Assembly: GCF_040807025.1 (NCBI RefSeq)
Contig: NC_090942.1
Span: 63,692,911-63,756,910, forward strand
Direction of reading: 5' to 3'
Origin: Struthio camelus
Taxonomy: Eukaryota; Chordata; Aves; Struthioniformes; Struthionidae
Length of the DNA stretch: 64,000 nt
The notes beneath the pieces are model-generated. The model was not told where the DNA came from and made no database searches. It was given only the letters and a program-made list of their open reading frames with translations. Made by a program: the position numbers and the translations under genes. Within the stretch, counting starts at the first letter, position 1. Each line of letters opens with the position of its first letter. Positions 29,101-40,900 of this stretch are shown piece after piece.

Positions 29101-32100
29101 TATGAAGAAGTTTTTATGTGGTATGGGAGCCCCTCAGTGCCTTCCTGATAGGAGAAAGTCATTCTCACATTTTATGCATGAACAAAAGGCACGGAAAAGC
29201 AATCATTTGTTCAAAATTCCAAAGCTCACAGCATAGTCCATTTCCCTTCATGTAGTCCACTGTCTTAGGCACCGAGATTATTCTTGTTGACCCATCACTC
29301 TAAAACATCCATTCTTGTCTGCAAGACAGGATGTCCTTAATAATAATAATTAAAAAGAATAAAGAGGAGGGCTAAGCAGGTAGAACAGTTTTAGTTTGTG
29401 CAGCAAAATGCATTATGAGCAAGTAAAGAGAGCTTTTAGCATCACAAAAGAGAGCTTTCTTTTGAGACATGTTATCCAGTATGCATGGATAGCCGATTGC
29501 TAGCCTGTATGCCCAGCGATACTCAGACTTGCTAAAGGGCTTGTTACAGGTCAGAGCTAGGTAGTAATAGAAACAGGTGATTCAAAACATGACTAGAATT
29601 ATCTGAGAAATAGCTTTCATTTATCACCTTTTTTTTTTTTTTTTGGCCAAGAAAGTCACTGACCTTTCCCCAGTCATCCGGCTGAGAGATTTACAATTGT
29701 AAACTGGAGTCATAATCAAGAACTTACTCTTTCTGTCTTCAGAAAACATTACAGAAGTGCAGCTCATTGTTTAAACACAGCAAAAGACCGCAGCTAGACG
29801 CACCATGGCTGTGGGAGGGTCCAGCATTTCCCATCTTAATAAGAGTTAAATTTAAACAGTTACCTTCTATACAAATGTCAATGACTCCTCCCACTACGGT
29901 TTGGGGAGAACAGACTAAATTTCTACCAAGCCATGAATAGCATCACAGGAATCAGTACAACTGTCATCTAATACAAAACCTAAAGGACATCAAAGGCAAT
30001 ATGAGCCAGATTAAAAACAAAGCCCCCAAATAAACCTGGGGTAGTTCAGCGTGCACTAGACACAGCTCTGTGCAGCTTCTTGCTAAAGGATGTTATAGAT
30101 GCAATGAGTTTGTTCAAAGGAAGATTGAGCATGTTCACGGAGGAGAAATCCATTATCAGGGGAATTTCTCTAAAAAGGCACATGGGTTCAGATTCCCCTG
30201 AGCTGAAACCGGTGACTGGGAGACTAGGAAGGGAGGTATAGTAGATGCTTGCTCTGTTCTTACTCCTACATAGAGCACTTGTTTACAGTCCCTGTGGGCA
30301 AGACAGAGCTCCAGTCTCAGCCTGCATGGTGCTTGTGTAGGTTATGTGAATAATTCTGCAGACAAAAAAGTCAAATGCATGCAAATGAAGCATATGTAGC
30401 CAAAATCAGTTGCTAAAAGAATAAGTCCTGTACATAGGATAATGCAGAGTTTTAAAGTCCTTACCAGGTAGGACACAAGTCTGTTGGGGGCAGGGGGAGG
30501 GGGGGGAGAGAGAGAAGGAGGAGGGGACGGAGGAGGAGAGAGCAGGAAAAAAACAGAAGGAAATCAAGTAGCTTGCAGTCTCCAAGATTAAGTCACATGT
30601 AGTTCTAAAGATACCTACTTACTTTCCAAACTTTAACATGCCTGATACATATGTCTGCCAGTGAGCAGAATAGAACATGAACAGTCCCACAAAACAACAG
30701 AAAAACAACCAGTCTGGATTTGTTCCTAGTCGGATTGCTATGCAGGATCCCAGGACAACAAAAACTGAAAAGTAAAAATGAATATGTTAGTCAAATACCC
30801 TCTTTGCTTGCAGTTAAGAGAAATAAAATTACAAGGCATTTTCCATCACTGTAATGAAGTAATTATATTACTGCTCTTTTACTCAGTAGCTAACACCAAA
30901 GAGAGTCCCGGCAGGAGAGACCAAAACATTGGACTCCTTTTCTTCCAAGCGAGGGCTCCAGCTTCAAGCTCACTGCGGTCATTCCCTCTTCTCCTGGCCC
31001 TGGGACCTTGTGTTCTTTGCTACCAAGGGGCACAGCTCCACCACAGAGGCTGGGCTCAGGTCACCTAGACACTGGCACTTAGCACTTCTCCAGGAACTAC
31101 GGAGAAGCAGAAAGAACATACCCGCTCCCAGGGCAAATGCTTCAGCCATTAAGCTATTATAGAAACATAAGTATTGCCACCAACAGCAGCTGGGTTTTGA
31201 AAAGTAAAACTGAGTGCGTTTTACTTTTCAGGGGCTCCAAACCAATTTTTTTCTTTAAATCACTCTTCGAAGGCACATAAATCATTCTCCTCCTAACTGC
31301 CTGGTTGGATGCCCTATTATCAAGCTGATTTTTTGTCACCTGGCTCCTAAAGCAGAACCCTTAACTTCATGTGGAAGTATCAGTCTTCTAGGTACTTGAG
31401 TACTTTAGTAGGCATCACCTGTACCCTGCTGCAGAACACATGCTACAGAGAGTAAAAGCCTGCCTAGATATCCTTTACTGATCTTTTTGTTCACAGTTCA
31501 GCTCATTTAGAGAGCTCTGTGTTGCTTCATCTAGAAGAGCGAGCAGAGTGCGTGGTACTCAACGTGTGCCAAAACTGCTGTTTGAATATCCTCCCTGATA
31601 CTGCTCATGTACCTGAAGGTCCTGGCAGCCCAGGCTGCGTTGACCAGGAGATACCCTAAGAGGAGAGAAAAAAGGCAATCTGTTCTAGCTGATGCTGCTC
31701 TGAGCAGGGGGTTGGACTAGACGGTCTCCAGAGGTCCCTTCCACCCTCAACTATGCTGTGATTCAGCAGCTCCTCTTGACAACTGGCAACTTCTCTTTAA
31801 AACTAGGAGGCATAACAGTAGGTTAAGGCTACCTGTGGAAATAGAGTCGCAACCATGATCAAAGAGCTCTCCTAGAGGAGAACTGCTGTTTGTTCTTCTG
31901 GCTTGCTTCCCATCAATGGCATCCAGAGACTGGTAGATAAAAAGTCCTAATGCACCCAGGAGGTATGCCCAAAAAGGTGCCTGAAAGAGATTCATGTAAA
32001 GTGTCACTAGGCAGTTCCCAATTTCTTATCCAATAATCTAATTCGTTAAAGGTAAAATATCTTTTATCACAGAATTATACTACCTTGTGCTATTTGGCAC

Positions 32101-35100
32101 ATAGTTAATGGACCAAGCAAATTCTGTATGCTACCCTCTAAATAAATTGTAGTAACTTCTATAATGAACTACCCCAGATAAGCTAGTGAAAGAGATCCTT
32201 CTTGCATTTTATTTATCAAACTTAGCCCCGATTCTGCATCAAGACTGAGTTATTTTTCCATCTTAACACTGAAGTATTTCTACAATTATTTGTGTTCCTC
32301 ATGCCGAAGAACGTTACGAGAATAAAATTATTCTTTAAAAAAGAAAATGACAGTAAAGCACTTAAGATTCTCAGCAACGTGATAGATACTTAGACAATTT
32401 TCTCAGATTTATAACGTACAGATATAGAAAACTATCATATTTTACTAAAGACTTCAGCTCTGAGGGAAGGAGATTTTTCCAACCTACAAAAATTGACTAC
32501 GAATGTACTTTGGAAAAGAGTTTGAAGAATTTAAGCTGTTTACTAAATATGAAAGAGCAACTGTCTAGTTAATGTAGCTATAACAGTTGCAAAATAAGCT
32601 GTGAGTTATATTAATGCTGGTCTTGAGGTCCCACAGTAGTAACTTTCAAATGCATTAGTTTCATACACAAAGCCAGTATGTCTTTGTCCAGGAAGTAGTT
32701 TTTACTAAAAAATTACTTCTTACACTTCTTCCACAAAGTACAGGTCACATTTTTGTCCCAAGTGGATTACAGCTGTGTAACATTAGCCGTTAGAGCTGCT
32801 GTTCATGGAGAGAACAAAGGTAGGTATAAATGCTGGAAACAGCTTGCAGGTAAATATGTGAACAGCCAAAGGCAGTCTCAAACCTTAAGTCTTTTCCACT
32901 CCCAGGTAGCGGCCTGCGGCTGTGGCTTTACACCTTTGCAATTCCTCTCCTGAATTTCAGACAGGCTATACGATGATGTTTATTTCATAAGTCTAATAAA
33001 AGCTATTAAGTATATTTAGACAACAGATCAAATCTCAGTGAGCCTGTGGCTGAGAACACATGTAGAAATCCATGCAACTTGTCCATGCTCACATAAATGC
33101 AGTGTCACTATTGGGAAGACTGAAAAATGACAGCTGCAAATCAGTTGTGATACTTCGTAGGAAGGGACAGGAGCTCTTTTAAGGCAGCAGTAAGAATGTA
33201 AATGAGGTGAGCTGCTTCCCCAGCCCTTTTGTTTTCTCATCATTATACTCACTGACTTTGTTGGGAAAAAAAGTTATGCCTCAAATTAGATCAAAAACCA
33301 GATTCCTCCCAAGAACCACCATACCTAAGGGAGGTTCAGGTATGAGCCTAAAAAACAGTAACAGCTCTTCTGCTGTTATTTAAGACTTTCTCGTGTACTA
33401 AAGGCTGGCTGATAGACTATGTTATCATCTAGTTTTGTGTTTTCAATATGGAAACAATATTGTCATCAAGTCTAAGATTTCCTGCTCTCCGTTATTTGGA
33501 TGATTTTATTAATAAAACATTCTGTCATTTAAAGTCGAATCGTACGCTGCTTTGCCCAGCCTCGAAGCAACAGACATTCAGAGAAGTGGGGATTCCAGTT
33601 ATAGGTAAGAAGTCTAGATTTGTATGTACATAGAAACCTAGAAGAGTTATCAAGATTCTTCAAAACAGGCAAGGCTATCTCTTCCCTTAGTCCAAGGGAG
33701 CAAAGAAAAGCTGCAAGTCTACAGATAATGCTGAAAGCCTTGAGCACATAAAAGAGGACGAGTAAATACTTCCATTCCAATTGATATTTAACATACCGGT
33801 GTCCCACAAAAACAAAGAAATTGCACCATGGAAGTCCACCCGAAGTGATTACAGCAATACATGTTTGATGTTTACCAATGGAATTAGTCAAGTTATTTAG
33901 GTTTCTTCTCCCCTGTTAGTCAAGTTAAACTGGAATGAATTTGGGGGTGGGGGTGGGGGGGACAGGGAAGGGTTAAACCAGAAAAGAGGGGGTAAATTTT
34001 TAACCTTCATTTAGAAAAAGTTTATCTCCCCCTAATGAAGAGGGAAAAGGCAGAGCCTATCAACAGCAGGAAGGGTCTATTGCCACACTTCATTTGTGAA
34101 CCATGGAGAGCTACGTGGAGGAAGAAAGAGCTCAAGGGCCTTTATGGGCACAAGCTCATTTCAGCACGTTCTGCATGGGGACAGTGGCCACCTGTCAGCC
34201 ACCATTCTTGCTCTTGATGTTTCCAGAACATATGACTTATCAGCCTTAAGCCAGATATTTCAGGACATAAAATAACAATTAGTACCCTGTTAAAGCCAAG
34301 ATCAAGATTGTGACATAATCCACATATTAAAGCTACCCCAGTAGCTACAGCGACTTTTTCAGAATAACTTTGTTATACTGCGAATATTCGTCATTCTCAG
34401 CCAAACCTGCTCCTGACAGGTTTATGAATGAAGCCTTATGAGCAGAAAGCTAAGAGAAACCAACAGGTTTACTGTAGTACTGTAATAATTTTAGAGGCAC
34501 TTCCAATTTTATCAGTGATGTCACTCTGAAATGCCAAAAAGGAAACTTGCAATGTTTTGTGAGGTAGAGTTACTGTGACATACTTCTACAGATTATGAAA
34601 AGCTAGCTTTAGAGATCTATTCAACTTCTCTTGCCAGTCCCTCAATTTTAGAAAATATTCAGACCACACTTGGCAGTTCTGTCCAGGGCACCATTGGTAT
34701 TTTGGTTGCATTAAATCCTTTCTTTTTGCAACCATCTACCTTAACTGGAAATAGATTTTAGCCTGCTTTTTAAAAGTCAGCTGTTTCTGCATATCATTGC
34801 CAAAAGTAAACCGCATCCAGCACTAAATATGCTTGCAGCCTTCCTTAACCGCTCTGTATTCCCCCCCAACACAGCGACACACAGATCACCGATTAAGTAA
34901 AACGTCAGTGCGTGGGCAGGTTCTAATTTCAGACTGGATCATTTCCATTGAACAACCTGTCAGGAAAAGAAATCTGTTATGTTACATTTTCATCATTAGC
35001 TCTAATGCTACTAATTCCTCTGCGCTCTGTGCTGCATACTTTTGAAATGAAATTTCCATGAAATACAGTTCATTTCTAATAAAGACGTAACGTACTTTCG

Positions 35101-38100
35101 TTACGGCAGTCAGTTTATGGAAGTTACCATAACACCACAGAACGTGATATAACAATTCTTCTTCAAGGTAACGTTATTTAAGTTTACTTTATCTCGAAAC
35201 AAGCGTGATGTGTTAAATGTAAAAACAAATCAACTTTAAATATCAAACCTCCATTAGTTCTTATGAACATTTTTGACAAAACAATGGCTTCTGTCTGGTT
35301 GCAAGTTATAGTATGAGTTTAATCATTAAGTCTACTGACTCGGTTCCATTTGTGTTAGTTGCTGCTGGGACAAGTCAAAGCAACGGTGTCCACTCGGACT
35401 CCAAAACGAGAATGCTCTGCTCCTTGACAACCTGGAAAGAGGGGGAGAGTTTTCATCTTCTTCCCAGTGCCTATTAACCGCATGTGTTAACACCTGTAAC
35501 GGATGCATCTGTATCCCTGCACTTGCGGAGAGGGGAAGATGATCCGTTCAGAATATAGGAACAGGTGTCCAAACTGCTTGAGGGATTAGAAACAGAATTT
35601 GGGGCATTTCACCCCTAGGCGCTCAGTTCAAATCTAAGCAAGGTAGTAATAGCCAAAGATAATTGGCTTTATGGTGTTAAATGTGCAGTTGTTAACTGCA
35701 CATTCAACAGCTTGAATGATCTCATTTATATTGGTAAAATACAGTTTTCCAAATCCCAAAAAGTGCACAAGGGTTTCCGAAGCTCCTAATAACTCTCTAC
35801 TATCCACCCTCTCAGAACAGCTACAGCTGCCTTCTCCTACTCCTTCTTCTCACATGTCTGGCTCTCCATCCAGGGATGTCCCCTCCCAACTTCCCACGTT
35901 GGACCCAATTGTAAATTAAAGAGGTGGGAGCATTTGAGCACGCTGACATGGCTGACAGACTCAGCAGAAAGGTCATCCGGAGGCTCCCAATAATCATCAG
36001 CTCTTCACTGATGAGGTGTTTATTATGTCTGCCCAAAGTTACATCCTGTCTAAGCAAATATATTATTTGGCCAGAGCTAGATGCTGTTCTAATGGAACTA
36101 GAGGGGAACACAAATCCTGGAAAAGATGGCTTCTCTGCTTCAATTAAAAAGGATGTATGAGAGATTACACAGCCCTAAAATCCTGCCAAATGCAAGCTTT
36201 GCACAGGTTAAGTCATCTACCACTTCAGAGGGTGTCATATCTGCGTTTAGAGATGCCAAAACAACTCGCATATAATGTTTGACAAGTATGCATGGCATGC
36301 CTCTCCTTTAGGAGAAAGTGTAGGTTGAATGGGTGTCCTTATTCTTCTGCTATTGTGAGTCCACACCACAGAAGAGCAGGGGCAGCTGCAAGAGATGAGA
36401 TACCCTCACAAGATCACTTACCATTTATTTCAAGAAAAGTTCTCAAGTCCAGAGAGTTCAATAGCCCAAGCTTATGCTACATCTAAAGATATGGGCTTAT
36501 CCATTACTCATCATATTTAGTCATGATCCAATTTCCTCAAATCAGCCACACAGCCCCTGTTTTTTTTCAGAGGCTCCTGAACCTTCACTGTCTTCCCTTA
36601 TGCCAAACGCCTCTTCTTCCCACTCAGCACTAGAGCACTCCATTCTTCATTTCATGGGTACTGTGTGGATTCTCTCCCATGCCAGTGTTTCACGCCTTTC
36701 CCTCTACCAGGTCAGGGACTTAATGCTTTTTCCTTCACACCCTAATTCATACTAACTGCTCCATCCCACCTTCTCTGCTTCCTTATTCTCTCCCCCACAA
36801 GGCTCAGCTGTGTACTTGGCATTTACATAGCAGCATGTAAACATCCCATCAGTCTCTTCATTTCTCTTCACTGAAAAAACTAAAGGCAGTCACTCTTTCA
36901 GTTTAGTTCTCACTTAAGCTTCTTTTTTTTTTTTTTGAGGCTCTAAGGACTACTGAAGCTAGGCCTCTCCATAAGCAACTACAAAAGCAGCGTGATCAGA
37001 GCTTCATTTCCTTCTTCTGAAGAGATGATTTTATTTAGCCAGTTTTCTTCCTAGTGTTGACTCAGGGAAAAAAATTAATATGTTAGTTTTGCCTGAAACA
37101 GGAAGGGGTCCAAGAGACTTGTGTGTTAAACCCTAAGGAAGTAACTGCAGCTACTTCAGAGAAGTCAGTTTGCAGTGGAACATTCTTCTTAGCAAAACAA
37201 ACTGCTCACTACCAAATGGTGGGGATAGAATGAAAATCCTAATCTAATGCATCAAATATGCACTGTTCATACTTTAAGTAAGCAAAACGTTAAATTCCTG
37301 AAGATTTTATAATTGGGAGGGGAAAGGGGGGGGGGGGGAAACCTGCAATCACAGTGAAGTAGACATTGCTACCTGCACATTTCATGTCCTGTAGAGGGTT
37401 ATGTCCTCCCTATCACCATAGTTGGCGTACCAGTCCCCATATGTTGTTTCTATAGACTTAAGAGTTGCACAATCAGAGAGAAAACTGGAATAAGCATGCT
37501 ATAAAAATCTGCACACACAGTGCTTGAGGGGTGTGGTCAGCCAGTGACTTAGGCTAAGATAAGAAGGCTTATGTTGACATGTGCATTTACAGAAGACAGG
37601 CATACAACCCATGGTCCTTCTAGACAGGAAGACATTACTACATTTTATTGGAGTTAAAACGTGCAGCGCCAGTCAGTAACAAACTGGCTTTTAGTGGATA
37701 TTGATCTGAAGAAAAAAAGCAAGAATAGCTTATAAGGAAAGAATTGCTACATAGTAAGAGAACAAGGGAACATTGTATAGTTGTAGGAATTAATTGCATT
37801 GCATGGGGGGAAAAGTATCATTAAATCGTGAAGTTCGCTGCAATAGGATAGGATAGACACTGAAAGTATAAAGAGGTTCAACCCAAAGTCAACACGCAAA
37901 ATCACGATAAGGAGTGTGTGCATGAGGGGAAATAGTTCCCCTCATTCTTGCTATAATAACCTGAGTAAAACCCACGACTAAGGAAATCACTGTCTTTTGT
38001 CAGCTGGAAAGATACACAAGGGAAAGATCTCTTTTCTCATGTTCTTTTCTAAGCATCTGCTAGCAACTGCTCTCAGAGGGAGTCTGAGCCGGGTGGATCT

Positions 38101-40211
38101 CAGGTCTGACTTAGCATGACTGAGTTTGTATTCGTAAGATTTATGTTTCATCACTTACCAGCTACCAGTCTTTGGTTTTGGACGGCTTCTACAGATATCA
38201 AGACTTGAGTGTTTTCAGTACACTACTGTTAAAAAAGGCCAATTTAAGGCTGGTTAGAAAAAAAACACAAACTCTTCAAAAAAAAATCTGCTTAGATAAG
38301 TCTTAGATAAGTCTTCTATCCAGTGCTCCCATACTTCCATTGAGGCTATAAGCCTTTGTTAGTCCACAGCATTTGGTAATCATAAATGGACTAGAGAGGT
38401 GTGGTGTGGACTAAAGAGGCTTCTAAAGAGCTAGAGGGGTACGATGCTGAAATGCACTACACTGTTGGTTTGGTCCATTATTTAATCAACTTCAACCTCA
38501 TTTTCAGTTCCACCTTCATCCTACCCCTTCCAGCCTATGTATTCCAAGTCAGAAGTACAAAGTTGATATTACAATAGTACACACAGCACCTATCAGTGTT
38601 GCAACACTTTTAGCTTTTTAAAAAGACCATCTAGACACATGACATCTTAAGTGAAAGGCAAGATGATTCATTAAACAAGAAGAGAAATAACGATGGCCTA
38701 AGTGATGCAGCAAGAAAAAGTCAAAGCTATGCTCACAGAGAAGGGATAGTGAAAATTCAACCTACGCTCAAAGAACAAAACGATAGGCTAAGGTGTCAGG
38801 CATCATACTACTTCTTTATGGTGGACAACCTGATGGCTGCACAAGGAAATTTAGCCTAGACTGCAGTTCTTATAAAATTCAACTTCTGCATTTTAAAAAC
38901 AGTAACACTTCTAAATCTCAGTATAAACCTCCCTGAAAGGACTAGTTCCCTGGATGTCTGCAACACAAACGTTTTCTTGGTGTATAAGGGTCCACAAATG
39001 AAAAATAACTAGAAACTGACTTTCTCCCCCCCCCCCTTTTTTTTGAGGGAAGAAATCAATCTAAAATGCAGTCAGACACAAAGCCAGTTGCGCAGTCGAT
39101 TTCTGCACGACGAAGGTAAACTGAACAAACGCAGCAGCTCTGTGAGCACGCGAAGCGCGAGAGTGCCGGTGGAGGACAGCGTCCTGCCCTTCCCAACCGC
39201 TCGCTCCCATGCCGAGCCTCCCCTCTGCCGCCGCCTGGCTCGCCGCAGCCAGGCGCAGCCGCCCGGTTGAGGCGCATCAGGGAAACGAGCGGGGTCAGGG
39301 CCCACAGCAAAGCTCAGTTTGACCTGGATCAGCTCCTCGACGCGGTTACCACCACCACCACCTCCGCCAATACAAAGGGTGAAGCAATCCGAGATGGACC
39401 AGGGTGCTTCTTTCAGCAGGAAGGCTCACTGAAGTATTCCTGAGTTATTTAAAACCCGACTATCTCTGGAGACGGGGCAGGCAGCGGGGTCCTGACCGTC
39501 CACCGCGGCACGGGGGGCTCCATCCCCACGGCAATCGTCGACGGATCAAGGACCAGGAGGCCGGGAAGGGGAGCTGCGGCGGTACCTCGGAGGCACCCCG
39601 AGCTCCGCTGACCTCCTCGAAAGATTTATTTTATTTTATTTTTCGCCTGCCGACAGGCGGGCACTCAAACGCTGACGCCCATGGCTCACTCGGGCTCCAC
39701 CGCCCCGCAGCGCCCTCCAACCGCCACCGCCGCCCTGCTTTCGGGGGCGAAACCGCCCCGCTGTCTTCACCCTTCCCTCGCGGGAGAGGCCGCGGAGGCA
39801 GCGCCGCGCTCCCGCCGCAGCAACGGCCCCGAGCGCCCTCCCCAGGGCCAGCACCAACTGCGGTTCACCCGCAGCCGCCGCAGGAGCCCGCCCGGGCCGG
39901 GCCCACACGGCACCGGGGAGGGAGGGAGGGAGGAAGGGGGGGAGGCGGCGGGCGGGCCGGGCCGGTACCTGCTCGGTGGCGCTGGGGCAGCAGGCGATGA
40001 GCGGCAGCGCGGTGAGGCAGTTGAGCAGGAGGCCGCCCAAGGTGATGGCGTTGGGGGCCAGCCACAGCGGGACCTGCTCTACCAGCCAGGCCCAGTAGGG
40101 CTGCAGCGAAGGCTCCAGCAGCGAGCAGCCCGCCGCGCTGTAGCGGTGCTGCTCCAACCGCTTCAGCTGCGCCGGGCTGAGCGGCGCCGGCAGAGCCCAG
40201 GGCCCCGCCAT
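23180..40211 (-). CDS. CHPT1: Cholinephosphotransferase 1, complete
   Basis: Exons in transcript order: 40211-39969, 31980-31833, 30764-30623, 26948-26864, 25250-25119, 24674-24516, 23955-23830 and 23311-23180 (TGA 23182-23180). Phases join throughout: 1167 nt, 388 residues (human about 406). The enzyme transfers phosphocholine from CDP-choline to diacylglycerol, the last Kennedy-pathway step to phosphatidylcholine, in Golgi membranes. The CDP-alcohol phosphotransferase signature DG-x2-AR-x8-G-x3-D-x3-D is complete: D104 G105, A108 R109, G118, D122, D126. Several hydrophobic helices follow ([61 protein letters not shown]). The close paralogue CEPT1 is excluded by the N-terminus ([13 protein letters not shown]) and by synteny. 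The C-terminal tail is shorter than human, ending PEQVQNHND. Confidence 0.97.
23312..30622 (-). other. CHPT1: CHPT1 introns 3 to 7
   Basis: The stretches between the 3' exons hold no other gene. The intron 26949-30622 is the largest here (3.7 kb). An AT-rich tract of TATA-type repeats lies at about 24198-24250, and a 60-bp purine (G/A) tract at about 30484-30545. Confidence 0.6.
30484..30545. repeat. Purine-rich low-complexity tract (GA/GGA)
   Basis: Almost pure G/A over about 60 bp: GGGGGAGGGGGGGGAGAGAG, then GGAGGAGGGGACGGAGGAGG and similar. It lies about 80 bp from CHPT1 exon 3, on the intron 3 side. Confidence 0.85.
31690..31765 (+). mobile_element. CR1 3'-end fragment, plus orientation
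   Basis: Contains GAGCAGGGGGTTGGACTAGA, CGGTCTCCAGAGGTCCCTTC and CAACTATGCTGTGATTC, the characteristic CR1 3' terminus. It lies within CHPT1 intron 2, antisense to the gene, close to exon 2. Confidence 0.88.
31833..31980 (-). CDS. CHPT1: CHPT1 catalytic exon 2 (CDP-alcohol phosphotransferase motif)
   Basis: Starts phase 0 after TTTCAG and ends one base into a codon before GTAGCC. It encodes residues 82-130: [20 protein letters not shown] followed by the metal- and substrate-binding aspartates in [10 protein letters not shown] and [10 protein letters not shown]. All catalytic positions of the family are present. Confidence 0.97.
31981..39968 (-). other. CHPT1: CHPT1 intron 1
   Basis: 8-kb first intron. 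It is low in repeats, with a run of about 14 G at 37326-37338 and a T-run near 36925-36936. No exon-like segment was recognised on either strand. Confidence 0.7.
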
Positions 40212-40900
40212 AGCCGCCCACACCGCACAGGACGGGCTCCGGCCGCCGCCGCCGCCACCCGGGGCGGGGCTGAGGGCTGCGGGCTGCGCCGCCGCGGCGG
40301 GAGGCGGAAGAAGCCGCCGCCCCGCCTGAAGGGAGCGGCCGCCGCGGCTTGCGGCGCCGCCGGGTTCAGCGCTCCGGGGCAGGGCTCGGGGCGGCCCCTC
40401 CGCCGCGGGGGGGACGCGCTGCCCCCGTCACGGTGACCGGGCTTCTGAGCGGGCTGCCCCGGCCACGGCGGTTTCGGCCGCACCGCCGCCCGCCTCGCAG
40501 CGCCGGGTCGTCGCCGGAGCGGCCTTCCCATGTGCCTGCCACGGCCGCCGCCATTTCATGCGGCCCCCGCGGCGGCGGGTCGTCGCCGGAGCGACCCTCC
40601 CGCGCGCTGCCCGCCGCCGCCGCCATTCCGTGCGGCCCCCGCCTCGGCAGCTTGGCGGCGGCGCGACTTTGCCGCCGCCATTCCGTGCGGTGCGGGCTTT
40701 GGGGGCCTCGTCCCTCTCCACTGTGATTTTTTTGTTGTTTTTTTTTCCCCCTCGTGCAATCCTCCCAGGCGGCGTCGTGTTTTGTGAGCCGGTTGGCGTG
40801 TGGCCCGCGAGGCTCGCTGCTGGCCGCCCCGCCGCAAGGTGTGAAGGCAGGGCTTGTGCAGGCCGCGAGCGAGGGCCCCACGGGACAGCGCGGCTGAGCC
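39080..40900 (-). promoter_or_regulatory. CHPT1: CpG-island promoter of CHPT1
   Basis: A GC- and CpG-dense block covers exon 1, the start of intron 1 and about 700 bp upstream. The initiator ATG (40211-40209) has G at -3 and +4. There is no obvious TATA box. The region upstream of the ATG has repeated GCCGCCATT motifs (minus strand AATGGCGGC), which resemble the YY1 core. Confidence 0.85.
40505..40690. repeat. 72-bp imperfect tandem duplication plus partial third copy in the CHPT1 upstream region
   Basis: Units at 40505-40576 and 40577-40648 align without gaps. By eye 58 of 72 bases agree, and both start GGGTCGTCGCCGGAGCG. The 20-bp core GCCGCCGCCATTCCGTGCGG of unit 2 (40616-40635) recurs exactly at 40671-40690. 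Confidence 0.85.

Noticed and set aside
35086-35105. Hairpin CGTAACG-TACTTT-CGTTACG
   Set aside because: A 7-bp stem in intronic DNA with no T-run or other context. Expected by chance in 64 kb.
40212-40223. CHPT1 start four codons upstream of the chosen ATG
   Set aside because: The upstream codon is GTG. The first ATG in frame is at 40211-40209 and has a good Kozak context.
39404-40436. Long plus-strand open frames (up to 251 codons) over the CHPT1 CpG island
   Set aside because: They are rich in Arg, Pro, Ala and Gly as expected from GC-rich DNA, and they are antisense to the verified CHPT1 exon 1.
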